17,154 nt of DNA, taken from NCBI GenBank assembly GCA_045132495.1, contig JBGUSK010000028.1, positions 1 to 17,154 on the forward strand, written 5' to 3'. The first letter of the stretch is position 1, and each line of letters begins with the position of its first letter. The notes under the pieces were generated by a model. The model was given only the letters and a program-made list of their open reading frames with translations, was not told where the DNA came from and searched no databases. The position numbers were made by a program, and so were the translations under genes. This DNA is from UBA11524 sp045132495. GTDB taxonomy: Bacteria; Bacillota; Clostridia; Christensenellales; Aristaeellaceae. Below, in pieces: positions 6,329 to 13,249 of this stretch.

Positions 6329-9004
6329 TCACAGGTTTTCCTTCAGCTCTGCCAGACGTTTCTCGACCTGCTCCAGCTTCTGCTGGTTCAGGGCAAGCTT
6401 GGCCTTCTCCTGCTCCACGAGAGCCGCGGGAGCCTTCGCCACGAATCCCTGGTTGTTCAGTTTGCCTTCCGCACGGGCGATCTCCTTCTGCAGGTTGTCA
6501 ATTTCCTTCTGCAGGCGAGCGATCTCCTTATCGAAGTCCACCAGGTCACCCAGGGGGATGTAGATGGTGGCGGCCTCGGTCACAGCGGACACGGTCTTTT
6601 CGGTGCCCAGCTCGCTCTCAGGAATGACAGCCGTTTCGCTGGCGCCGGCCAGACGGCGGAAGTACATGTCAGAGGCGGACAGGGTATCAGACCAGCCCTC
6701 ATTCGCCACGAACATCATGCGGGTGCGCTTGGAGGGTGCCACGTTCATCTCGGTGCGCAGGTTGCGGATCACGCGGATCATTTCGATCACGCCGTCCATC
6801 TGCTTCTCATCCGCCGGGAAGTCCAGCTCGGGCTTGATCTCCGGCCAGGACTTGAGCATGATGAAGCCGTCAGCGCCAGGCAGGGACTTGTACACCTGCT
6901 CGGTCAGGAAAGGCATGAAGGGATGCAGGAGCTTCAGCAGGCCCTCCAGGACGTAGAGCAGCACACCCTGCACAGCCTTCTTGGCAGCCTCATCCTCGCC
7001 GTTGAGGCGAGACTTGGCCAGCTCAATGTACCAGTCACAGAACTCGCTCCAGGCGAAGTCGTAGATGCGGTTGGCAGCCAGGCCGAACTCGCCCTCCTCC
7101 ATGTTGCCGGAGATCTGACGGGCCGCATCCTGGAAGCGGGTCAGGATCCACTTATCCGCAGCGGTCAGCATGTCGGGCTGCATTTCGACCTTCTCGGTGA
7201 CATTCATCAGCACGAAGCGGCTGGCATTCCACACCTTGTTGGCGAAGTTGCGGGCACTTTCGACCTTGGCCTCGGAGTAGCGGGTGTCGTTGCCGGGGGA
7301 CACGCCCATTACCAGGGAGAAGCGCAGCGCGTCGGCGCCGTACTTTTCGATAACCTCCAGGGGGTCCACGCCATTACCCAGGGACTTGGACATCTTCCGG
7401 CCCAGTTCGTCGCGCACCAGGCCGTGGATCAGCACGGTCTTGAAGGGCGTGACGTTCATCTCTTCCACGCCCATGGTGATCATGCGGCTCACCCAGAAGG
7501 TGATGATGTCGTAGCCGGTCACCAGCACGTCGGTGGGATAGAAGTACTTCAGGTCCTCGGTCTGCTCGGGCCAGCCCAGCGTGGAGAAGGGCCACAGGGC
7601 GGAGGAGAACCAGGTATCCAGCACGTCCTCATCCTGATTGATGTTCTTGCTGCCGCACTTAGAGCAGCAGCAGGGATCCTCACGCAGAACCATCATCTCG
7701 CCGCAGTCATCGCAGTACCACACGGGGATGCGGTGGCCCCACCACAGCTGACGGGAGATGCACCAGTCACGGATATTTGTCATCCAGTTCATGTACTGCT
7801 TGGAGAAGCGCTCGGGCAGGAACTGGGTCGCGCCAGAGGTGACCGCCTCGATGGCAGGCTTGGCCAGGGGCTTCATGGACACGAACCACTGCTTGGACAC
7901 CATGGGCTCGATGACGGTGTTGCAGCGGTAGCAGGTGCCGACCTCGTGAGTCAGGGGCTCGATGGACTTCACCAGGCCCAGGGCAGTCATGTCCGCCACG
8001 ATGGCCTTGCGGGCCTCGTCGGTGGTCATGCCGGCGTACTTGCCGCAGTCCAGCACCTCCAGATTTTCGATATCGTCGGAGGCGTCCTGCGCGCCGGTCA
8101 TGTGACCGTCGTAGGTGAACACGCGCACCAGGGGCAGGTTGTGGCGGGCGCCGACTTCATTATCGTTGGGGTCGTGGGCAGGGGTGATCTTCACCACGCC
8201 GGTGCCCTTGGTCATATCGGCATGCTCATCGCAGACGATCGGAATCTCCTTGTTGATCAGGGGCAGGATGACGTGGCAGCCATGCAGGTGAGCGTAGCGC
8301 TCATCCTCGGGGTTGATGGCAACAGCGGTATCGCCCAGCATGGTCTCGGGACGGGTGGTGGCCAGCTCCAGCATTTCGCCGGTCTCCTTCACGGGGTAGA
8401 GCAGGTGCCAGAAGTTGCCCTGCTTCTCCTCGTAGGTCACCTCAGCGTCAGAAATAGCAGACATACAGCAGGGGCACCAGTTGACCAGGCGCGCGCCGCG
8501 GTAGATCAGGCCCTTTTCATACAGGCGGCAGAAGGTCTCACGCACGGCCTTGGAGCAGCCCTCGTCCATGGTGAAGCGCTCGCGGCTCCAGTCGCAGGAG
8601 ATGCCCATGCGGCGCTGCTGGTGGACGATGCGTCCGCCGTAATCTTCCTTCCACTGCCAGGCGCGCTTGAGGAAGCCCTCGCGGCCAAGGCTCTCCTTGG
8701 TCAAGCCTTCCTTCTCCATCGCGGCCACGATCTTCACCTCGGTGGCGATGGCGGCATGGTCAGTGCCGGGCAGCCACAGGGTGGGATCACCCTTCATGCG
8801 GTGATAGCGGATAGCCGCATCCTGCAGCGTGCAGTCCAGGGCATGGCCCATGTGCAGCTGACCGGTGATGTTGGGCGGCGGCATCACGATGGTGAAGGGC
8901 TTCTTGCCCTCCACGCGGTGCGCTGTGAACGCGCCGGCTTCTTCCCAAGCCTGATAGAGCTCGCCTTCCAGCGCCTGGGGATTAAAATTCTTCTCCATTT
9001 CCAT
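6329..9004 (-). CDS. valS: Valine--tRNA ligase
   Basis: Class I aminoacyl-tRNA synthetase that charges tRNA-Val and edits mischarged Thr; 891 aa, the usual length. The HIGH motif is HMGH (in PPPNITGQLHMGHALD, about residues 43-58) and the KMSKS motif is intact (GRKMSKSLGNGVDP). The zinc-ribbon-like stretch (WYCDDCG, then CCCSKCG) and EDVLDTWFSSALWPFSTLGW are typical of ValRS. The C-terminus has the ValRS tRNA-binding coiled coil (about the last 70 residues, from DFDKEIARLQKEIDNLQ). I prefer ATG 9004 to the GTG at 9013 because AGAGG lies 8 nt before the ATG and the GTG would overlap it. A T-box lies upstream and a small ORF ends 34 nt before the start. A strong terminator follows. Confidence 0.97.
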   Translation of the reverse strand: MEMEKNFNPQALEGELYQAWEEAGAFTAHRVEGKKPFTIVMPPPNITGQLHMGHALDCTLQDAAIRYHRMKGDPTLWLPGTDHAAIATEVKIVAAMEKEGLTKESLGREGFLKRAWQWKEDYGGRIVHQQRRMGISCDWSRERFTMDEGCSKAVRETFCRLYEKGLIYRGARLVNWCPCCMSAISDAEVTYEEKQGNFWHLLYPVKETGEMLELATTRPETMLGDTAVAINPEDERYAHLHGCHVILPLINKEIPIVCDEHADMTKGTGVVKITPAHDPNDNEVGARHNLPLVRVFTYDGHMTGAQDASDDIENLEVLDCGKYAGMTTDEARKAIVADMTALGLVKSIEPLTHEVGTCYRCNTVIEPMVSKQWFVSMKPLAKPAIEAVTSGATQFLPERFSKQYMNWMTNIRDWCISRQLWWGHRIPVWYCDDCGEMMVLREDPCCCSKCGSKNINQDEDVLDTWFSSALWPFSTLGWPEQTEDLKYFYPTDVLVTGYDIITFWVSRMITMGVEEMNVTPFKTVLIHGLVRDELGRKMSKSLGNGVDPLEVIEKYGADALRFSLVMGVSPGNDTRYSEAKVESARNFANKVWNASRFVLMNVTEKVEMQPDMLTAADKWILTRFQDAARQISGNMEEGEFGLAANRIYDFAWSEFCDWYIELAKSRLNGEDEAAKKAVQGVLLYVLEGLLKLLHPFMPFLTEQVYKSLPGADGFIMLKSWPEIKPELDFPADEKQMDGVIEMIRVIRNLRTEMNVAPSKRTRMMFVANEGWSDTLSASDMYFRRLAGASETAVIPESELGTEKTVSAVTEAATIYIPLGDLVDFDKEIARLQKEIDNLQKEIARAEGKLNNQGFVAKAPAALVEQEKAKLALNQQKLEQVEKRLAELKENL

Positions 9005-9038
9005 GATTAACACCTCTATGTTCTTCGTAGTCTGAAAC

Positions 9039-9095
9039 TCACAGACGGCTCATGTGGGTGACCGCGCCCACACGGCGTTCAGCTATGCAGTTCAT
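9039..9095 (-). CDS. 18-aa leader peptide ORF upstream of valS
   Basis: The ORF encodes MNCIAERRVGAVTHMSRL and stops 34 nt before the valS ATG. Its ribosome binding site AAGGAGGTGATC (9110-9099) is a 12-nt perfect complement of the usual 16S 3' end, 3 nt before the ATG in total and 8 nt from the GGAGG core. That makes it the strongest translation signal in the window. It lies after the T-box terminator, so it is made only when the T-box is read through. It has two Val codons. I do not recognise the peptide; it may couple or buffer translation of valS or be a small functional peptide. Coding status rests only on the Shine-Dalgarno sequence and position. Confidence 0.55.
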   Translation of the reverse strand: MNCIAERRVGAVTHMSRL

Positions 9096-9111
9096 ACGGA
9101 TCACCTCCTTC

Positions 9112-9155
9112 GCAAGGGCTTCGCCCCTGCACCCTACCAAAGGGCCACAGGCCCT
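9112..9155 (-). promoter_or_regulatory. Two adjacent hairpins in the valS leader, next to the leader-ORF ribosome binding site
   Basis: A perfect stem-loop AGGGCC-ACA-GGCCCT occupies 9141-9155. An 8-bp stem with one mismatch, GCAAGGGC and GCCCCTGC with a 3-nt loop, occupies 9112-9130. The second abuts the Shine-Dalgarno sequence of the leader ORF. Neither has a U-run, so they are probably structural or RNA-stability elements and not terminators. Confidence 0.5.
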
Positions 9156-9236
9156 CTGGACTCCCCTTTCGCGATCACGCTTGACTGGCCTCTTCAAGGT
9201 TCGTACGCGTGTTGCTTGTGGGGATGATTCTTTTCC

Positions 9237-9510
9237 AAAACGCAAAGCAGCTCTCATCCCGAAGGACGGAGCTGCTCCGTGGTACCACCTTGCTTCGCAA
9301 ACGGGGATGAACATAGTCCTCCCAATCGCCTCAAACGCACTGTAACGGGTGCGACCCGCACGAAGCTAACACGCATGGCGTGCTTCACTCCGCGCTCTGT
9401 GAAGCGACCTTCCCTCACCCGACGCGCAGGCGGTCTTCCAGCCGGTGAACCGCCCTCTCTATCCGCACGGACGTTGAGGTACTCCTCTTCATTTGCGAGT
9501 GTGGTATGTA
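9237..9510 (-). promoter_or_regulatory. T-box riboswitch (tRNA-Val specific)
   Basis: All key parts are readable on the minus strand. AGTA precedes the stem arm CCTCA, which pairs with TGAGG (about 9412-9416). The upper Stem I has AGAGAG and the distal GGCGG-CCGCC hairpin. The specifier GTC (9423-9421, Val) follows the stem GTGCG/TGCGC. A stem CGGGT/ACCCG lies downstream. The antiterminator is AAGG, TGGTACC, ACGGAGC, A, GCTCCGT, CCTT (9291-9262). Its UGGU fits a tRNA ending ACCA. The competing terminator AGCAGCTC-CGTCC, TTCG, GGATG-A-GAGCTGCT (9276-9246) is followed by TTTGCGTTTT. Uncharged tRNA-Val should favour readthrough into valS. No convincing promoter is visible between the rpmF stop (9533) and Stem I. 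Confidence 0.93.
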
Positions 9511-9532
9511 ATTTAAGCTCTGTCTGCTACAA

Positions 9533-9724
9533 TTACGCGTTCTTTTCCTCGTTCATCACGACAACCTGAACGCCCTTGTAGTAACCGCACTGCTTGCAGA
9601 CGCGGTGGGACAGCTTCATCTGGTGGCACTGGGGGCACTCGACGATCGCGGGCAGAGTGAGCTTCCAGTTGGCCTGACGGCTGTGCTTGCGAGCCTTAGA
9701 GATCTTTCCCTTAGGAGTAGCCAT
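9533..9724 (-). CDS. rpmF: 50S ribosomal protein L32
   Basis: This 63-aa protein begins MATPKGKISKARKHSRQANW, the classic L32 N-terminus. It has a four-cysteine zinc ribbon (Cys30, Cys33, Cys43, Cys46), so it is the zinc-binding form. GAGGAGGTG precedes the ATG. It follows the YceD gene as usual, but the gap is about 210 bp and holds a long hairpin. No terminator is visible between rpmF and the T-box, so its transcript may end at the T-box terminator. Confidence 0.97.
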   Translation of the reverse strand: MATPKGKISKARKHSRQANWKLTLPAIVECPQCHQMKLSHRVCKQCGYYKGVQVVVMNEEKNA

Positions 9725-9784
9725 TATTACACCTCCTCATCCTTTTTAGGTAAGCTTTGTGAGTGGACACACCGGATGGCGAGA

Positions 9785-9872
9785 TGAAATTGTGCCAGAT
9801 GCACAGCGCACAAATCGAAGGTTTACTGGAGGTAAATCGAGATTTGTGCGCACCGCAGATGGTGCAATTTCA
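9785..9872 (-). repeat. Long imperfect inverted repeat (42-nt arms) between yceD and rpmF
   Basis: The arms 9785-9826 and 9831-9872 are symmetric around a 4-nt loop. They begin and end with TGAAATTG/CAATTTCA and share GCGCACAAATC in the middle and GTTTAC/GTAAAT near the loop, with internal loops between. As RNA this is a hairpin of roughly 30 or more pairs. It has no U-run directly after it, so a terminator is unlikely. Candidates are an RNase III-type processing site, an L32 leader structure or a miniature palindromic element. Confidence 0.75.
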
Positions 9873-9934
9873 GCCGACAGCTGGTGTGGTCATCTTGCAA
9901 AGATTACCGTCTTCGGGGCAGCCCATTGCTGACC

Positions 9935-10474
9935 TCAGTTTTCTGCGTTGTCAGACTTTTCAGCCAGCAACTGCTGCAATGCCGCAAAAGGACGCTGAAC
10001 ATTCAGTTCGTCCTGGCAAAGCGTAGTAGTCACGTCTTCACCCGTGCTAATGGTCACACCTGCTCCGGCGTACATGCCAAGGCCCTCGCATTCCTCGTTA
10101 CAGAGGAAACGCATGGGCAGATTGAACATGACGTAGAACAGCGTCAGCTTGTCGAGCTCGATCGCGCCGCCGTTGTAGGCGAAGCTCTCATCGTCCTCCG
10201 GATCGCCTCCATGAATGAAGGTTTCCCGGAATTCACCCTCGACAGGGCTGATGGCAGGGGCAAGACATTTGGCGCATTGAGAATGAGCAACCGTGGAAAG
10301 CTTTCCTTCCACCGTGACGCTGCCGTCTTCACCAGCAACGAGTTTGCCCGTCAGCTTCACGACATCGAAAGTCACTTCGCTGCCGCCGACGTCCTGAGGA
10401 GCCATTTCCTGCTCCGCAGAGAAGGCATATTCCGTACCGGGATTCCGCAGTGCTTGGAGAACATCCAGCTTCAA
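9935..10474 (-). CDS. yceD: YceD/DUF177 family protein
   Basis: The 179-aa protein has the family features: an N-terminal beta-rich half, a Cys pair SQCAKCLAP (about residues 66-74) and a second LCNEECEG (about 123-130), then a C-terminal segment ending in RPFAALQQLL. YceD proteins are linked to 23S rRNA accumulation and are usually encoded just before rpmF, as here. The start is TTG at 10474; GAGGTGGTG lies a few bases upstream, and no ATG or GTG in frame fits better. The gene is transcribed from a consensus promoter 32 bp upstream. Confidence 0.88.
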   Translation of the reverse strand: MKLDVLQALRNPGTEYAFSAEQEMAPQDVGGSEVTFDVVKLTGKLVAGEDGSVTVEGKLSTVAHSQCAKCLAPAISPVEGEFRETFIHGGDPEDDESFAYNGGAIELDKLTLFYVMFNLPMRFLCNEECEGLGMYAGAGVTISTGEDVTTTLCQDELNVQRPFAALQQLLAEKSDNAEN

Positions 10475-10505
10475 GTGCTCACCACCTCAAATTAGACCGC
10501 TTGTA

Positions 10506-10534
10506 ATTATAGAATTTTTCTGCCGATTTGTCAA
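10506..10534 (-). promoter_or_regulatory. Perfect consensus SigA promoter of yceD-rpmF
   Basis: On the minus strand TTGACA (10534-10529), 17 bp and TATAAT (10511-10506) match the consensus at every position. Confidence 0.92.
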
Positions 10535-10552
10535 CACCTTTCCGGCAGAAAA
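10516..10552. promoter_or_regulatory. Inverted repeat around the -35 box (candidate operator)
   Basis: Perfect 10-bp arms TTTTCTGCCG (10516-10525) and CGGCAGAAAA (10543-10552) enclose 17 nt that contain the TTGACA box. The symmetry and placement suggest a repressor site. It does not resemble the FapR site as I know it. Confidence 0.55.
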
Positions 10553-10560
10553 TCAGCAAT

Positions 10561-10586
10561 TCCGGGGGAAAATTATCTCCCCCGGA
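10561..10586 (-). terminator. Hairpin downstream of ackA (probable terminator)
   Basis: A perfect 9-bp stem TCCGGGGGA/TCCCCCGGA (10561-10569 with 10578-10586) with an 8-nt loop lies 24 nt after the ackA stop. On the minus strand the tail is only AATTGCTGATTTTC, so the U-run is poor and termination may be partial. Confidence 0.6.
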
Positions 10587-10610
10587 TGCTGTTATGCTGT
10601 TCAGGAAGGA

Positions 10611-11813
10611 TTACTTCTGATTTTCCACCAGTTCCTTGGTGTCGCGGGCGATCATGATCTCCTCGTTGGTGGGGATGACACACACGGTGACCTTGGAGTC
10701 GGGGGTGGAGATGACGCGCTCTTCGCCGCGGAAGTTGTTGCGTTCCTTGTCGATCTTCACGCCCAGCCACTCGAACTCGGACATGACGGCCTCACGCAGC
10801 TCGGGGCCGTTCTCGCCGATGCCAGCGGTGAAGACGATCACGTCCACGCCGTTCATCGCAGCGATGTAGGAGCCGATCAGCTTCTTGATCTGGTAGTGCA
10901 GCATGTCGCGGGCCAGACCGGCGCGCTCGTGGCCGCCGTCAGCCAGACGGTCAATGTCGCGCATGTCAGAGGTGCCCTCGCCAGCGATGCCCAGCAGACC
11001 GGACTGCTTGTTCATCAGGTTCAGGACCTCGTCGGGGGTCATGTTCTTGTTGTTGGCGATGAACTGCACGACCGCGGGATCGCAGGAGCCGCAGCGGGTG
11101 CCCATCAGCAGGCCCTCGAGGGGAGTGAGGCCCATGGAGGTGTCCACGCACTTGCCGTCAACCACAGCGGACAGGGAGGAACCGTTGCCCAGGTGGCACA
11201 CGATGATCTTCTTGCCCACGGGATCGATATTCAGGAACTCACACACGCGCTTGGAAACATAGCGGTGGGAGGTGCCGTGGAAGCCGTAGCGGCGCAGACC
11301 CATCTCCTTGTAGAACTCGTAGGGCACACCGTACATGAAGGCCTTGGGGGGCATGGTCTGATGGAAAGCGGTATCGAACACAGCCACCTGAGGAGTAGTG
11401 GGCATAACAGCCTCGCAGGCCTCGATACCCTGCAGGTTAGCGGGGTTATGCAGCGGGCCCAGGGGGATGTACTTCTTGATGGCAGCCTTCACCTCATCGG
11501 TGATGATGCAAGACGCGGTGAACTCCTCGCCGCCGTGCAGCACGCGGTGACCCACAGCGCCGATCTCGTCCATGGACTTGATGGTGCCGGACTCCAGCAG
11601 AGCCTTCAGCATCAGCTCGCAGGCCACAACGTGAGTGGGGATGTCCTGCACGTACTGGGCGTTGACATTGCCTTCATGATCCTTCTGCTTCAGGTTAGCG
11701 CCAGCCAGGCCGATGCGCTCCACGCCGCCCTTGGCGATGACGTCCTCATTGTCCATGTTGACCAGCTGGTACTTCAGAGAGGAAGAACCGGCATTGACAA
11801 TCAAAACCTTCAT
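10611..11813 (-). CDS. ackA: Acetate kinase
   Basis: The 400-aa enzyme converts acetyl phosphate and ADP to acetate and ATP in the cytosol. The start MKVLIVNAGSSSLKYQL carries Asn7 and Ser10. Arg90 (GHRVLHGG), Asp147 (FDTAFHQ), His179 (GFHGTSH), Arg240 (GTRCGSCDP) and Glu384 (PTNEE) occupy the family's active-site positions. The phosphate-binding loop HLGNGSSLS is intact. AAGGAG precedes the ATG. It lies about 117 bp downstream of pduL, and together they form the acetyl-CoA to acetate pathway. Confidence 0.97.
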   Translation of the reverse strand: MKVLIVNAGSSSLKYQLVNMDNEDVIAKGGVERIGLAGANLKQKDHEGNVNAQYVQDIPTHVVACELMLKALLESGTIKSMDEIGAVGHRVLHGGEEFTASCIITDEVKAAIKKYIPLGPLHNPANLQGIEACEAVMPTTPQVAVFDTAFHQTMPPKAFMYGVPYEFYKEMGLRRYGFHGTSHRYVSKRVCEFLNIDPVGKKIIVCHLGNGSSLSAVVDGKCVDTSMGLTPLEGLLMGTRCGSCDPAVVQFIANNKNMTPDEVLNLMNKQSGLLGIAGEGTSDMRDIDRLADGGHERAGLARDMLHYQIKKLIGSYIAAMNGVDVIVFTAGIGENGPELREAVMSEFEWLGVKIDKERNNFRGEERVISTPDSKVTVCVIPTNEEIMIARDTKELVENQK

Positions 11814-11877
11814 GGTTGTTGCACTCCTTTATTATTCATGGGGACTCGACCATCCAAGATAGCGGTCCCGAAGGTTT

Positions 11878-11922
11878 CCAAAGGGCGATCGGAAAGCCCT
11901 TTGGTTGCGCCCGCCGGCGCAA
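11878..11922 (-). promoter_or_regulatory. Double hairpin between pduL and ackA
   Basis: Two perfect stem-loops lie side by side: CCAAAGGGC/GCCCTTTGG (11878-11886 with 11896-11904) and TTGCGC/GCGCAA (11905-11910 with 11917-11922). No U-run follows on the minus strand, so the operon probably continues through. They could protect or separate the two mRNA halves. Confidence 0.55.
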
Positions 11923-11930
11923 GGCCTCGC

Positions 11931-12512
11931 TTACGCCTTCTTCATCACGATCTCGCCCATCTGGTTGCGGCCACAGGCAGCAGCGTTGGACTCATCGGTG
12001 TCGATGTGCATGGCCAGCGCGAAGTTCTCGTTCACGCGGACGACCACGTCGCCAAAGATGGTGCTGCGGCCGTCAGTCTCGACCTTCACGCACACAACGT
12101 CCTTATCCTTCACGTCCATCTCAGCCGCATCGGCGGGAGTCATGTGGATGTGGCGCTTGGCAGCGATGACGCCCTGAGCCAGCTCAACTTCGCCGCAGGG
12201 GCCAACGAGCTTGCAGGCGCCGGAGCCAGCGGTGTCACCGGACTCACGGATGGGGGCAGCCACGCCGATGGAGCGGGCGTCGGTCAGGGAGATCTCAACC
12301 TGAGTCTCCTTGCGGACGGGGCCCAGGATGGACACGCCGGTCAGGGTCTTCTTGGGGCCGACGACGTCCACGCGCTCAGCGCAGGCGTACTGGCCGGGCT
12401 GGGACAGATCCTTCTTGGGGGTCAGCTGGTAGCCGGCGCCGAACAGGGTCTCCAGATCAGCCTGGGAGACATGCACGTGACGGGCGGAGGTTTCAACGAT
12501 GAACTGCTTCAT
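11931..12512 (-). CDS. pduL: Phosphate propanoyltransferase (PduL-type phosphotransacylase)
   Basis: The 193-aa enzyme swaps CoA and phosphate on short acyl groups. Next to ackA it probably acts as the cell's phosphotransacetylase. Zinc-site histidines are visible in SARHVHVS (His12, His14), KRHIHMTP (His121, His123) and MHIDTDE (His169). GPVRKETQVEIS carries the conserved Arg67. I use ATG 12512 (MKQFIVETSARH), which has AAGGATGG upstream. The 12-residue extension MYGNQPERMVYH would start inside the promoter. There is no N-terminal encapsulation peptide and no microcompartment gene nearby, so it is cytosolic. Confidence 0.93.
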   Translation of the reverse strand: MKQFIVETSARHVHVSQADLETLFGAGYQLTPKKDLSQPGQYACAERVDVVGPKKTLTGVSILGPVRKETQVEISLTDARSIGVAAPIRESGDTAGSGACKLVGPCGEVELAQGVIAAKRHIHMTPADAAEMDVKDKDVVCVKVETDGRSTIFGDVVVRVNENFALAMHIDTDESNAAACGRNQMGEIVMKKA

Positions 12513-12547
12513 ATGATATACCATCCTTTCGGGTTGATTTCCGTACA

Positions 12548-12576
12548 ATTATACCATCATTCCCCGGGAAATTCAA
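12548..12576 (-). promoter_or_regulatory. SigA-type promoter of pduL-ackA
   Basis: On the minus strand TTGAAT (12576-12571) and a perfect TATAAT (12553-12548) are 17 bp apart. The spacer contains a CCCGGG palindrome. The leader is about 30 nt. Confidence 0.82.
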
Positions 12577-12659
12577 TGCCATTTCGGGCTTTTTCACGGG
12601 GAATATGAGAATTTCTGAAACCGTTTACAGACTCACGGCGGATTCCTGTCGTGAATCCT

Positions 12660-12956
12660 TCAATCCGCAGAGTGGCTGTCAACGAAGCACACCATCTTTC
12701 CGCCATGCCAGCGCAGCAGCGGTTCCCGCGTACCAGGGACGATGCGTGAATCCTCCCCTTCCCTGCGGACGCGGCGATATCGTTTGGGAAGCTCCATTTC
12801 CGGCGGACAAACCGTCAGCGTATCCCCAGCAAGATCAAGCTTGGATTCGTACAGGCCCTTTTGGAGGCCCACGCCTATCTCCTGTACCGCGCCGTGCATC
12901 AGGCGCAGGTCAACCGGACCGGGGTAACCGTCAATCACGGCGTTGCGGATAAGCAT
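12660..12956 (-). CDS. Small protein resembling the N-terminal domain of amidohydrolases
   Basis: The start is ATG 12956, with GGGAGGTG 5 nt before it. The 98-aa product begins MLIRNAVIDGYPGPVDLRLMHG and goes on QEIGVGLQ, then DLAGDTLTVCPPEMELP. This follows the small beta-sandwich that opens cytosine deaminase, dihydroorotase and related enzymes, up to the point where the metal-binding HxH should come. That motif and the whole barrel are missing; instead a basic stretch (KRYRRVRREGED) leads to the stop. It may be a stand-alone small domain or the stump of a lost gene. The good ribosome binding site argues that it is translated. Confidence 0.6.
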   Translation of the reverse strand: MLIRNAVIDGYPGPVDLRLMHGAVQEIGVGLQKGLYESKLDLAGDTLTVCPPEMELPKRYRRVRREGEDSRIVPGTREPLLRWHGGKMVCFVDSHSAD

Positions 12957-13058
12957 GCGATCACCTCCCAGCCAAATTCGAACGCATAAGCACAGCAACA
13001 TTCCAGCGTATCGCCATCGCGGCTGCACGACGACCTCAAAGGGGCCGATGCGGCGATT

Positions 13059-13109
13059 TTGCAGAGGATTCCTTCCGCGTTAAGCGGAAATTCAAGGAAT
13101 CCTCTGCAA
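13059..13109. repeat. Perfect 16-bp inverted repeat at the edge of the mobile region
   Basis: The arms TTGCAGAGGATTCCTT (13059-13074) and AAGGAATCCTCTGCAA (13094-13109) match exactly. Inside is a nested CCGC-GTTAA-GCGG hairpin. There is no U-run on either side. It sits between chromosomal minus-strand genes and the first tnpV, and could be an element end, a target-site structure or a transcription barrier. Confidence 0.8.
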
Positions 13110-13174
13110 CGCGTTATTATGTAGAGGAAGGTTTACCCCTCCTCGTCATGAGTCGCGGGAAATACAAGTAATTC

Positions 13175-13223
13175 AAGCAGTTATGGCTTGAAGGGAAACC
13201 TTCAAGTACGTAGCTGCTTTTTT
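13175..13223 (+). terminator. Intrinsic terminator or attenuator before tnpV copy 1
   Basis: The outer stem AAGCAG/CTGCTT (13175-13180 with 13214-13219) encloses an inner perfect CTTGAAGG-GAAA-CCTTCAAG hairpin (13187-13206). TTTTTT (13218-13223) follows. It is 26 bp before the tnpV ATG. Confidence 0.7.
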
Positions 13224-13249
13224 GTTGCAGCAGAAAGCGAGGAATTCCC

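Noticed and set aside
6170..9010. 946-codon open frame on the plus strand
   Set aside because: It is exactly antisense to valS and rich in His, Gly, Gln and Leu, the result of the codon bias of the real gene. It has no family motif.
9039..9314. 91-codon frame across the valS leader
   Set aside because: It runs through the T-box terminator and antiterminator. Only its last 18 codons have a start with a good ribosome binding site.
10896..12608. 570-codon open frame on the plus strand
   Set aside because: It is antisense to ackA and pduL, both firmly identified, and shows the same artefactual composition.
13148..13171. Seven-codon ORF MSRGKYK before tnpV copy 1
   Set aside because: No clear ribosome binding site at the right distance. 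The open frame around it runs through the palindrome and matches nothing I know.
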